Below, one piece after another: positions 25,583-33,257 of a stretch of DNA of 64,000 nucleotides. The position numbers and the translations under genes are program-made. The notes below the pieces were generated by a model. That model made no database searches, had not been told where the DNA came from, and worked only from the letters and a program-made list of their open reading frames with translations. The DNA comes from Streptomyces gobiensis (GTDB lineage Bacteria > Actinomycetota > Actinomycetes > Streptomycetales > Streptomycetaceae), in NCBI RefSeq assembly GCF_021216675.1, contig NZ_CP086120.1, positions 1,550,001 to 1,614,000 of the forward strand, written 5' to 3'. Position 1 is the stretch's first letter; every line of letters starts with the position of its first letter.

Positions 25583-26470
25583 ATGGACAATGCCCTGAGG
25601 TCTCTGCTCGATCTGCTCGATCTCGAACGGATCGAGGAGGACATCTTCCGCGGCGCCAGCCGCCCGTCCGTGGTGCCGCGCGTCTTCGGTGGCCAGGTGG
25701 CCGCGCAGGCCCTGGTCGCGGCCACCCGGACCGTACCGGACGACCGGCTCGCCCACTCCCTGCACGCCTACTTCCTGCGGGCCGGTGACCCCGGGGCACC
25801 GATCGTCTATACGGTCGACCGCATCCGCGACGGACGCTCCTTCACCACCCGCCGGGTGGTCGCGGTCCAGCACGGACAGCCGGTCTTCCACCTCTCGGCC
25901 TCCTTCCAGGTCTACGAGGAGGGCCTGGAACACCAGGAGCCGATGCCGCTCGCGCCTGACCCGGAGACGCTGCCGACCGCCGCGGAGATGCTGCCGCGCT
26001 ACGCCCACCTCTTCCGCGACCCCGAGGTCGCCCGGCGCCTGGCCCAGGCCCGTGGCGCGGTCGATCTGCGCTACGTCAACGAACCGCCGTACGCCACCGC
26101 CGGCCAGCGCCCGCGCGAGGCGCGCTCACAGGTCTGGTTCCGTACGAACGGCAAGCTGGACGGCGAGCTCGACCAGCCGATGCTGCATATCTGCCTGGCG
26201 ACGTATGTCTCCGATATGACCCTGCTCGACTCGGTGCTGCTCGCCCATGGCCGGGGCGGCTGGGCGGTCGGCGATGTGGTGGGCGCGAGCCTGGACCACG
26301 CGATGTGGTTCCACCGGCCGTTCCGCGCGGACGAGTGGCTGCTCTACGACCAGGAGAGTCCCACGGCCCAGGGCGGCCGGGGGCTCGGCAAGGGCCGTAT
26401 CTTCACCGCCGACGGTCAACTGGCGGTATCGGTGATCCAGGAGGGCGTGGTGCGGATCCCCCGGGACTAG
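25583..26470 (+). CDS. tesB: Acyl-CoA thioesterase II (TesB family)
   Basis: 295 residues with two hot-dog folds: N-terminal IFRGASRPSVVPRVFGGQVAAQAL, LHAYFLRAGDP, FTTRRVVAVQHGQPVFHLSASFQ, and C-terminal ATYVSDMTLL, SLDHAMWFHRPFRADEWLLY, GRGLGKGRIFTADGQLAVSVIQEG. These match TesB, including the Asp-Gln-Thr-type active-site region. It hydrolyses medium- and long-chain acyl-CoAs in the cytoplasm. It sits 31 bp after the acyl-CoA dehydrogenase gene on the same strand. Confidence 0.92.
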   Translation: MDNALRSLLDLLDLERIEEDIFRGASRPSVVPRVFGGQVAAQALVAATRTVPDDRLAHSLHAYFLRAGDPGAPIVYTVDRIRDGRSFTTRRVVAVQHGQPVFHLSASFQVYEEGLEHQEPMPLAPDPETLPTAAEMLPRYAHLFRDPEVARRLAQARGAVDLRYVNEPPYATAGQRPREARSQVWFRTNGKLDGELDQPMLHICLATYVSDMTLLDSVLLAHGRGGWAVGDVVGASLDHAMWFHRPFRADEWLLYDQESPTAQGGRGLGKGRIFTADGQLAVSVIQEGVVRIPRD

Positions 26471-26636
26471 CCCCGCGCCCCTCAGAGACCAGCAGGATTG
26501 TCCTTGTTGACCAAGTTGCCCCTATTACCCCCCAAGCCCGGACATAAGCGACTGACTGGGGCCTGCCTGAGGCCCGTCGGTAACACCCGCGGTACAGACT
26601 TGCCCGAAACCGGGCAGGATTCTTGCGAAAACCTTC

Positions 26637-26936
26637 GTGCACCCGCAGTATCGACGGGTGCTCGAACGCCGGACGCCACATCATGACGACCTCATTGACC
26701 ACTTGGTCCGCACAACCGCGCTGCAGCGTGGCGAAGCGGCCCGGGTCGTCCTTGATGTGCTGGCGTATTTCGACGAGACGGCCGAGGACTACGTACGCCG
26801 CCGCCACCGGGAGCTGCAATCGGGTGGGCTGACCAATCCGGCGATCTTCGAACAGATCATGGCAGAGCTGCCGCATCGCGCGGTGGCACCGCCTGAGCTC
26901 TCACTGCGGCAACTGCGCCGCATGGTCTACGGCTGA
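26637..26936 (+). CDS. Conserved small actinobacterial protein
   Basis: 99 residues from a GTG at 26637. It is rich in His/Arg (TPHHDDLIDHLVRTTAL) and helical, ending LSLRQLRRMVYG. It is recognisable as a conserved Streptomyces hypothetical but has no domain I can name. It sits 46 bp before glmS. The region ahead of it includes a short hairpin TGCCCG-AAAC-CGGGCA at about 26601-26616. Confidence 0.65.
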   Translation: MHPQYRRVLERRTPHHDDLIDHLVRTTALQRGEAARVVLDVLAYFDETAEDYVRRRHRELQSGGLTNPAIFEQIMAELPHRAVAPPELSLRQLRRMVYG

Positions 26937-26982
26937 CCGTTTCCGGCTGGGCACCCATGAACGCTGAAGAGGGAGAAGTGAT

Positions 26983-28809
26983 ATGTGCGGGATTGTTGGA
27001 TATATCGGGAAACGGGATGTTGCCCCACTCCTCCTGGAGGGCCTTCAGCGACTGGAGTACCGCGGCTACGACTCGGCCGGTATCGCCATCCACAGCACCG
27101 GCACAGGCAAGAGCGCGGGGCTGAAGACGGCCAAGGCCAAGGGCCGGGTCCGGGAGCTGGAATCCCGTATCCCCAAGCGCTTCGCGGGCACCACCGGTAT
27201 CGCGCACACCCGCTGGGCCACCCATGGCGCCCCCAGTGACGAGAACGCCCATCCGCACCTGGACACCGAGAACAAGGTCGCGGTCGTCCACAACGGCATC
27301 ATCGACAACGCCAGCGAACTGCGCGCCAAGCTCACCGCCGACGGGGTGACCTTCGCCTCGGAGACCGACACCGAGGTGCTGTCCCACCTCATCGGCGGCT
27401 CCCAGGCCGAGACGCTGGAGGAGAAAGTCCGGCACACGCTCGCCGTTGTCGAGGGCACCTACGGCATCGCCGTGCTGCACGAGGACTTCCCGGACCGTAT
27501 CGTCGTCGCCCGCAATGGCTCCCCGGTCGTGCTCGGCATCGGCGAGCACGAGATGTTCGTCGCCTCCGATGTCGCCGCGCTGGTCTCACACACCCGCCAG
27601 GTCGTCACCCTCGACGACGGCGAGATGGCCACCATCAAGGCCGATGACTACCGCACCTACACCACCGAGGGCTCCCGTACCGCTCCCTCGCCGACCACCG
27701 TGGAGTGGGAGGCCGAGTCCTACGACATGGGCGGCCACGACACCTATATGCACAAGGAGATCGCCGAGCAGGCGGATGCCGTCGACCGGGTGCTGCGCGG
27801 CCGGATCGACGACCGTTTCGCCACCGTCCACCTCGGCGGGCTCAACCTCGACGCCCGCGAGGCGCGCGGAGTACGCCGGGTGAAGATCCTCGGCTGCGGC
27901 TCCGCCTACCACGCGGGCATGATCGGCGCCCAGCTGATCGAGGAGCTGGCCCGTATCCCGGCCGACGCGGAGCCCGCCAGCGAGTTCCGCTACCGCAACG
28001 CGGTCGTCGACCCCGACACCCTGTATATCGCCGTGAGCCAGTCCGGTGAGACGTACGACACCCTCGCCGCCGTCCAGGAACTCAAGCGCAAGGGCGCGCG
28101 GGTGCTGGGTGTGGTGAATGTCGTGGGCAGCGCGATCGCCCGGGAGACCGACGGCGGAGTCTACGTACACGCGGGCCCGGAGGTCTGCGTGGTCTCCACC
28201 AAGTGCTTCACCAATACGGCCGTGGCCTTCGCGCTGCTCGCCCTGCATCTGGGCCGCATCCGGGATCTGTCGGTGGCCGACGGAAAGCGGATCATCGCGG
28301 GGCTGCGGAAGCTGCCCGAGCAGATCGCCGAGATCATGCGGAGCGAGCCGGAGATCGAGCAACTGGCCGCCGACTACGCACAGGCCAAGTCAATGATGTT
28401 CGTGGGCCGGGTGCGCGGCTATCCGGTGGCGCTGGAGGCCTCCTTGAAGCTCAAGGAGGTGTCCTACATCCACGCCGAGGCGTATCCGGCGTCCGAGCTC
28501 AAGCACGGTCCGCTCGCGCTGATCGAGCCCGCGGTGCCGACCGTGGCGATCCTGCCGGACGACGACCTGCTGGACAAGAACCGCGCCACGCTGGAGGAGG
28601 TCAAGGCCCGCAGCGGCAAGATCCTCGCGGTCGCGCATGGCGAGCAGGAGAAGGCCGACCACACAATCGTGGTGCCGCGCAATGAGGTGGAGCTGGATCC
28701 GATTCTGATGGGCGTCCCGCTTCAGCTGCTGGCCTACCACACGGCTCTGGCCCTGGGCCGCGACATCGACAAGCCGCGCAACCTGGCGAAGTCGGTAACG
28801 GTCGAGTAG
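26983..28809 (+). CDS. glmS: Glutamine-fructose-6-phosphate aminotransferase (isomerizing)
   Basis: 608 residues, full family length. The N-terminal Ntn glutaminase starts MCGIVGYIGKRD, with Cys2 the nucleophile after Met removal, then RWATHG and HNGIIDN. Two SIS isomerase domains follow (GCGSAYHAGMIGAQLIEELA, AVSQSGETYDTLAA, ASLKLKEVSYIHAEAYPASELKHGP) and the C-terminus is NLAKSVTVE. It makes glucosamine-6-phosphate from fructose-6-phosphate and glutamine, feeding peptidoglycan precursors. No glmS ribozyme is evident in the 46-bp upstream gap. Confidence 0.96.
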   Translation: MCGIVGYIGKRDVAPLLLEGLQRLEYRGYDSAGIAIHSTGTGKSAGLKTAKAKGRVRELESRIPKRFAGTTGIAHTRWATHGAPSDENAHPHLDTENKVAVVHNGIIDNASELRAKLTADGVTFASETDTEVLSHLIGGSQAETLEEKVRHTLAVVEGTYGIAVLHEDFPDRIVVARNGSPVVLGIGEHEMFVASDVAALVSHTRQVVTLDDGEMATIKADDYRTYTTEGSRTAPSPTTVEWEAESYDMGGHDTYMHKEIAEQADAVDRVLRGRIDDRFATVHLGGLNLDAREARGVRRVKILGCGSAYHAGMIGAQLIEELARIPADAEPASEFRYRNAVVDPDTLYIAVSQSGETYDTLAAVQELKRKGARVLGVVNVVGSAIARETDGGVYVHAGPEVCVVSTKCFTNTAVAFALLALHLGRIRDLSVADGKRIIAGLRKLPEQIAEIMRSEPEIEQLAADYAQAKSMMFVGRVRGYPVALEASLKLKEVSYIHAEAYPASELKHGPLALIEPAVPTVAILPDDDLLDKNRATLEEVKARSGKILAVAHGEQEKADHTIVVPRNEVELDPILMGVPLQLLAYHTALALGRDIDKPRNLAKSVTVE

Positions 28810-28898
28810 TCCGCCTTGGGGCTCCGCCCCGGAACCCCGACCAGGCCCGCGGGGTCGGCGGGCGGTGTCGCGCCCGCCAACCCCGCACAGTGCGGCCC

Positions 28899-29069
28899 TT
28901 ACGAGCGCTGGCCCTCTGCCCGGACGACCGCACGTGCGGCTTTCCATGCTTGATAGAGGGCCCGTCCACGGGGGCAGCACGCGCCGCCCACCGTATGGCA
29001 GCGCTGGCAGGCCTCAGCGTGCGCCAGCCACCGCCCCCACCGCGAACGCTCCAGCTCCTTACCGGTCAT
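28899..29069 (-). CDS. Small cysteine-rich protein, last gene of coupled trio
   Basis: 56 residues (MTGKELERSRWGRWLAHAEA then CQRCHTVGGACCPRG), with GAGGGGAG upstream. CxxC and CC suggest a small metal site. Its ATG overlaps the stop of the preceding gene by 4 nt, so translation is coupled. No family can be named; similar tiny genes accompany GntR/KorSA-like regulators in actinomycete accessory loci. Confidence 0.65.
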   Translation of the reverse strand: MTGKELERSRWGRWLAHAEACQRCHTVGGACCPRGRALYQAWKAARAVVRAEGQRS

Positions 29070-29266
29070 GGAGCACTCCCCTCACCCAGGAGCTCCCGCA
29101 GCTGCTCCGCCGCGAACAAGACTGACAGCGCGTATTCCAGCTCCGGGCTGGCGATCACCGCGAGCGCGTCACGGTGAGCACCCGCGTGCCCGGCCTCCCG
29201 AAGGCACGGCATCCCCTGCCAGCCCGGACTGTGCACCCCGCACAGGGCCTTGCCAATGGCGTTCAC
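29066..29266 (-). CDS. Small protein, middle gene of coupled trio
   Basis: 66 residues from a GTG at 29266 with GGAGGTGG upstream. Sequence MNAIGKALCGVHSPGWQG then MPCLREAGHAGAHRDAL has two cysteines and several histidines, possibly a small metal-binding knuckle; the C-terminal half is helical. The GTG overlaps the upstream stop (GTGA) and its own stop overlaps the downstream start (ATGA). Function unknown. Confidence 0.65.
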   Translation of the reverse strand: MNAIGKALCGVHSPGWQGMPCLREAGHAGAHRDALAVIASPELEYALSVLFAAEQLRELLGEGSAP

Positions 29267-29595
29267 CGGGCCACCTCCACACCGTGGACGGCCCATGGCC
29301 CCACATCGATGCCGTCCAGCGCCAGCACAAGGGCGGCCCGCCGCTCCTCCTGCTCCTGCGCCACCAGATACGGCCGGACCATGGCGACGGCGTCACCATC
29401 GATCCGCCCGGCATCCCGCTTACGCAGCGCAGCGGGCAGGTACGGCGGGTCCCACGGCCGCACCACGGCCCGACGGTGTACGTGACGCACCTCGGCGACC
29501 GGGAGATGCGCTTCGGCCGCCCGTCGGCGGCCGGTACCCGGACCGAACAGGGCTCTCGCCCATTCGACCAGGTAGTGGATAATCGTCAACGTCAT
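29263..29595 (-). CDS. Small protein, first gene of coupled trio
   Basis: 110 residues starting MTLTIIHYLVEWARALFGPG then GTGRRRAAEAH, a hydrophobic N-terminus followed by a basic region. The rest has IDGDAVAMVRPYLVAQEQEERRAALVLALDGIDVG (in pieces: DAVAMVRPYLVAQ, EQEERRAALVLALDG). It resembles short proteins common in Streptomyces accessory gene sets but no function is known. Twin GntR-type operator candidates lie upstream at 29669-29713. Confidence 0.6.
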   Translation of the reverse strand: MTLTIIHYLVEWARALFGPGTGRRRAAEAHLPVAEVRHVHRRAVVRPWDPPYLPAALRKRDAGRIDGDAVAMVRPYLVAQEQEERRAALVLALDGIDVGPWAVHGVEVAR

Positions 29596-29668
29596 CAGCT
29601 CCTTTGCAGCTGCTGGCCACGCCCCGGGGTCGTGCAGGACTGCCGGGGTTTCTTTCTGACCATCCCAA

Positions 29669-29682
29669 CTTGGCTATGCAAG
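29669..29682. promoter_or_regulatory. GntR-type operator candidate 1
   Basis: CTTGGCTATGCAAG, of the form CTTG-N6-CAAG. It lies 74 bp upstream of the leftward coupled trio and about 90 bp upstream of the rightward PPOX gene. Confidence 0.6.
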
Positions 29683-29699
29683 CAAGGTATCGACTTCAC

Positions 29700-29713
29700 C
29701 TTGGGTATACAAG
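29700..29713. promoter_or_regulatory. GntR-type operator candidate 2
   Basis: CTTGGGTATACAAG, the same CTTG-N6-CAAG form with a GTATAC core like those bound by HutC-subfamily GntR proteins. It starts 31 bp after the first site, close to three helical turns, so both could be bound on one DNA face by the regulator encoded at 30255. Confidence 0.6.
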
Positions 29714-29764
29714 TGGCTAACCAAGAGTGCCGATGACTGGCAGTCCAGAGGTACCGTTCATGGC

Positions 29765-30187
29765 ATGCGGTTGACGGAGAGCGAAGCCATCGACCGGTTC
29801 CTGGCTGCCCGAGTGCTGCGGCTGGCAACAGCGGACACCCACGGGCACCCGCATCTCATTCCCGCGACCTTCGCCGAGTCCGGGGGCAAACTGGTGATCG
29901 CGGTGGATCACAAACCAAAGCGGCACCAACGCCTTAAGCGTCTGCGTAATATCGCCGAGAACAGCTCCGTCTGTGCTCTCGTCGATGTCTACGATGACGA
30001 CTGGAACCGACTGTGGTGGGTCCGCGTGGACGGAGAGGCAGCCATGCTGGAGGATGCCGCAGCCAGAGCCGAGGCGGCGGACCAGCTTGCGGCGAAGTAC
30101 CCGCAATACCGTGCAACTCGACCGGACGGACCGATTATCGCAATCTCGGTGCACCGCTGGAGCGGATGGTCGTACACGGAGACCTGA
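29765..30187 (+). CDS. PPOX-class F420-dependent oxidoreductase-like protein
   Basis: 140 residues with the pyridoxamine-5'-phosphate-oxidase-like split barrel: LAARVLRLATADTHGHPHLIP, KLVIAVDHKPKRHQRLKRLRNI, VCALVDVYDDDWNRLWWVRV and a terminal HRWSGWSYTE. It best fits the F420-binding PPOX subfamily, which reduces or oxidises small molecules with F420. It is read rightward away from the coupled trio and is followed 67 bp later by a GntR gene. Confidence 0.8.
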   Translation: MRLTESEAIDRFLAARVLRLATADTHGHPHLIPATFAESGGKLVIAVDHKPKRHQRLKRLRNIAENSSVCALVDVYDDDWNRLWWVRVDGEAAMLEDAAARAEAADQLAAKYPQYRATRPDGPIIAISVHRWSGWSYTET

Positions 30188-30254
30188 GTCCTCAGGAGGC
30201 GTGTCAGCAGGGTTACAGTGCCCTCCGCATTCATGCCAGGCCAGGAGTCTTCCC

Positions 30255-31040
30255 ATGCCCGACAGCCACCCGAACCCGCCACGGTTCAGGGAGATCGCGG
30301 ATGCTCTGCGGCGAGAGATCCACAGTGGCGTCCTTGCCTCTGGAGACCGAATTCCTTCTGAATATCAGCTGGTGACACGCTTCAGCACCACGCGATCCAC
30401 CGTGCGGAAGGCCGTCGCGCTGCTACGAGCGGAAGGGCTCGTCGTTTCACATCAGGGCAAAGGAGCCTTCGTCCGCACACGTCCTCGTGTGCGGCTGCTC
30501 TCCGCCGGGTCACGCCACCGGCAGCACAGAGATTCCGGTGCGCCGAACTACAACGCGGAGGTGGAAGCGCAGGGACGGCACGCTGCACAGCAGCTCCGCG
30601 AGGTCGCCGAAGTCGCCGCCCCGGACGAGATCGCAGCACGGCTGGAGATCGCGCCCGGCACACCCGTCATCGTGCGCCGCCGACGTTTCACGGTTGATGA
30701 CGAGCCCATGCAACTGGCGGACGGCTACTACACAACAGCCATTGCCCTCGGTACTCCGATCGCCGAGCCACGGCGCGTCAAAGGCGGTGTGCACGCCGTT
30801 CTTGAGGATCCTCAGGGACCGATCCGCCGCCGTGTCGCGCGCTTTGTCGAGGATCTCGACATCCGGATGCCTACCCCAGCCGAGTCGGAGCTGCTGGCCG
30901 TTCCCCCGGGTGTGCCCGTCGCGCGCATCCTGCGCACCGCTTACGACACGGACGGTGCGGCGCTGGAAGTGCTCGACTCCCTGGTGCCCTGTGACCGGCA
31001 CATCTTCCGGTATGTGATCGACGTACCAGCGTGTTCATGA
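30255..31040 (+). CDS. GntR-family regulator (HutC/UTRA type)
   Basis: 261 residues from ATG 30255 (GGAG upstream). Winged HTH at 10-75: FREIADALRREIHSGVLASG, IPSEYQLVTRFSTTRSTVRKA, LRAEGLVVSHQGKGAFV. The C-terminal UTRA ligand domain follows (GTPVIVRRRRFTVDDEPMQL, GVPVARILRTAYDTDG). It probably represses the small divergent trio and the PPOX gene through the twin CTTG-N6-CAAG sites. The ligand is unknown. The gene is convergent with the acyl-CoA dehydrogenase operon (85 bp between stops). Confidence 0.88.
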   Translation: MPDSHPNPPRFREIADALRREIHSGVLASGDRIPSEYQLVTRFSTTRSTVRKAVALLRAEGLVVSHQGKGAFVRTRPRVRLLSAGSRHRQHRDSGAPNYNAEVEAQGRHAAQQLREVAEVAAPDEIAARLEIAPGTPVIVRRRRFTVDDEPMQLADGYYTTAIALGTPIAEPRRVKGGVHAVLEDPQGPIRRRVARFVEDLDIRMPTPAESELLAVPPGVPVARILRTAYDTDGAALEVLDSLVPCDRHIFRYVIDVPACS

Positions 31041-31125
31041 CTCGCTGTTCCTCCACCGAGGCACTGCTGGTGGCCCCGCGACCGACGTGGTCCTCCGCGT
31101 CTGCGCCGCCCATGCCATGCGCCGA

Positions 31126-32283
31126 TTACCCGACGCCGAGTTCGCGGGCGATCAGCATGCGCTGGACCTCACTCGTGCCCTCGCCGATCTCCAGGATCTT
31201 GGAGTCCCGCCACATCCGGGCGACCGGATACTCGTTCATAAAGCCGTAGCCGCCATGAATCTGCGTGGCCTCACGGGCGTTGGTGACGGCGATCTCGGAG
31301 GAGTACAGCTTGGCGATCGCCGCTTCCTTCTTGAACGGCTCCTCGGCGAGCAGCCGGGCCGCCGCGTCACGCCAGGCGATACGAGCCGTATGCGCCCGCA
31401 TCTCCATATCGGCCAGCTTGAACTGAATGGCCTGGTTGGCCCCGATCGGCTTGCCGAAGGCGATCCGCGTCTGGGCGTAGGCCAGCGACTCATCGACACA
31501 CCCCTGGGCCAGCCCGGTGGCCAGAGCGGAGATCGCAATCCTGCCCTCATCGAGGATGCGGAGGAACTGGGCGTAGCCGCGGCCCTCTTCGCCGAGCAGG
31601 TTGGCCAGCGGGACCCGGACGTCGGAAAAGGACAGCTCGCGGGTGTCGGAGGCGTTCCAGCCGACCTTGGAGTAGGGAGCGGCCACGGTGAAGCCGGGCG
31701 TGCCCGAGGGCACCAGGATGGTGGAGATCAGCGGGGAGCCGTCGTCCTTGCGTCCGGTGACAGCGGTGACCGTGACCAGGCCGGTGATGTCGGTGCCGGA
31801 GTTGGTGATAAAGCACTTGGTGCCGTTGATGACCCACTCATCGCCATCCCGGACGGCCGTGGTCTTGGTGCCGCCTGCGTCCGAGCCGCACCCCGGCTCG
31901 GTCAGCCCGAAGGCGCCCAGTGCCTCGCCGGAACAGAGCCGGGGCAGCCACTCCCGCCGCTGCTCCTCGGTGCCGAAGCGGTAGATCGGCATGGCGCCGA
32001 GTGACACTCCCGCTTCCAGGGTGATCGCCACCGAGGAGTCCACCCGGGCCAGCTCCTCCAGGGCGAGACACAGCGCGAGATAGTCGCCGCCCATGCCGCC
32101 GTACTCCTCGGGGAACGGCAGCCCGAACAGGCCCATACGGCCCATCTGGCGGACGATCTCATACGGGAACTCATGCCGCTCGTAGTAGTCGCCGATCTTC
32201 GGCGCGACGACATCGTGCGCGAACTCCTCGACGGTGCGGCGCAGTTCCTCGTGTTCGGGGGAGAGTCGGTGGTCCAGGGCCAT
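31126..32283 (-). CDS. acdH: Acyl-CoA dehydrogenase of the leucine/branched-chain pathway (isovaleryl-CoA type)
   Basis: 385 residues from ATG 32283 (AAGGAG upstream; a GTG at 32292 is too close to it). Motifs: FGLTEPGCGSDAGGTKTTA, WVINGTKCFITNSGT, IAFGKPIGANQAIQFKLADM, IHGGYGFMNEYPVARMWRD, and GEGTSEVQRMLIAREL. As last gene of an operon with HMG-CoA lyase and a biotin-dependent carboxylase it should catalyse an early branched-chain acyl-CoA oxidation, isovaleryl-CoA to 3-methylcrotonyl-CoA. Streptomyces AcdH is known to act broadly in valine, leucine and isoleucine breakdown. Confidence 0.9.
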   Translation of the reverse strand: MALDHRLSPEHEELRRTVEEFAHDVVAPKIGDYYERHEFPYEIVRQMGRMGLFGLPFPEEYGGMGGDYLALCLALEELARVDSSVAITLEAGVSLGAMPIYRFGTEEQRREWLPRLCSGEALGAFGLTEPGCGSDAGGTKTTAVRDGDEWVINGTKCFITNSGTDITGLVTVTAVTGRKDDGSPLISTILVPSGTPGFTVAAPYSKVGWNASDTRELSFSDVRVPLANLLGEEGRGYAQFLRILDEGRIAISALATGLAQGCVDESLAYAQTRIAFGKPIGANQAIQFKLADMEMRAHTARIAWRDAAARLLAEEPFKKEAAIAKLYSSEIAVTNAREATQIHGGYGFMNEYPVARMWRDSKILEIGEGTSEVQRMLIARELGVG

Positions 32284-32316
32284 GATGGTCACTGCTCCTT
32301 GTGGGGCTGTGTTACT

Positions 32317-33243
32317 TCAAGAGAGCGCACGTACGGTGCGGGATGGGCTGGGTCGGCCCAGTCGGTCGGCCATCCACGCGCTGGTGGTGGTGAGATGGCC
32401 GAGGTCGACCCCGGTTGCGATGCCAAGGCCGTGCAGCATCCATACGAGGTCTTCGGTGGCGAGATTGCCGGTGGCGCTCTTGGCGTAGGGGCAGCCGCCG
32501 AGGCCACCCGCGGAGGCGTCCACGGTGGTGACGCCGTGCTGGAGCGCGGCGAGGGTGTTGGCGAGGGCCTGGCCGTAGGTGTCGTGGAAGTGCACGGCGA
32601 GGCGGTCGGTGGGGATGTCCGCCGCGTTGAGGGCGGTGAGCAGGGCGGTGACATGGCCTGGCGTCGCGACGCCGATGGTGTCGCCCAGGCTCAGCTCATC
32701 GCAGCCCAGCTCGATCAGGCGGCGGCTGACGCGGACCACCTGCTCGATGGGGACCGGGCCCTCCCAGGGGTCGCCGAAGCACATGGAGAGATAGCCGCGG
32801 ACGCTCGCGCCCGCCTCCTTGGCCTTGGTGACGACCGGCTCGAACATGGTCAGGGCCTCGTCGACCGTACGGTTGAGGTTGGCCTTGGCGAAGGACTCGG
32901 TCGCGCTGCCGAAGACGGCGATCTCCTTGGCGCCCAGGGCCAGCGCGCGGTCGAGTCCGCGCTCATTGGGCACCAGGACGGGCAGCCGGACGCCTTCAAG
33001 CTCGGCGAGCCGGGGGAACAGCTCCTCCGCGTCGGCGAGTTGGGGCACCCACTTGGGATGCACGAAGCTGGTCGCCTCGATGGTGGTCAGACCGGCTTGG
33101 GCGAGGCGGTGGATGAACTCCGCCTTGACCTCGACGGGGACGGCGACCTGCTCGTTCTGCAGCCCGTCCCGGGCGCCCACTTCATGAATACGGACCCGGG
33201 CGGGCAGTCCGTCCATCGGAACCCGCATCGGCAGCCCAGTCAT
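32317..33243 (-). CDS. hmgL: Hydroxymethylglutaryl-CoA lyase
   Basis: 308 residues from ATG 33243 (GGAGGAG 8 nt upstream). HMG-CoA lyase motifs are intact: IHEVGARDGLQNE, ASVRGYLSMCFGDPWEG, VHFHDTYGQALAN and GGLGGCPYAKSATGNLATED, which carries the active-site Cys loop and metal His residues. It cleaves HMG-CoA to acetoacetate and acetyl-CoA, the last step of leucine degradation. It follows the biotin-carboxylase subunit by 14 bp and is followed by the dehydrogenase, giving pathway order in one operon. Confidence 0.93.
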   Translation of the reverse strand: MTGLPMRVPMDGLPARVRIHEVGARDGLQNEQVAVPVEVKAEFIHRLAQAGLTTIEATSFVHPKWVPQLADAEELFPRLAELEGVRLPVLVPNERGLDRALALGAKEIAVFGSATESFAKANLNRTVDEALTMFEPVVTKAKEAGASVRGYLSMCFGDPWEGPVPIEQVVRVSRRLIELGCDELSLGDTIGVATPGHVTALLTALNAADIPTDRLAVHFHDTYGQALANTLAALQHGVTTVDASAGGLGGCPYAKSATGNLATEDLVWMLHGLGIATGVDLGHLTTTSAWMADRLGRPSPSRTVRALS

Positions 33244-33257
33244 GAGGTCACTCCTCC

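Noticed and set aside
26937..26982. glmS ribozyme or riboswitch upstream of glmS
   Set aside because: Only 46 bp separate it from the preceding gene and no conserved ribozyme core is seen; actinobacterial glmS generally lacks it.
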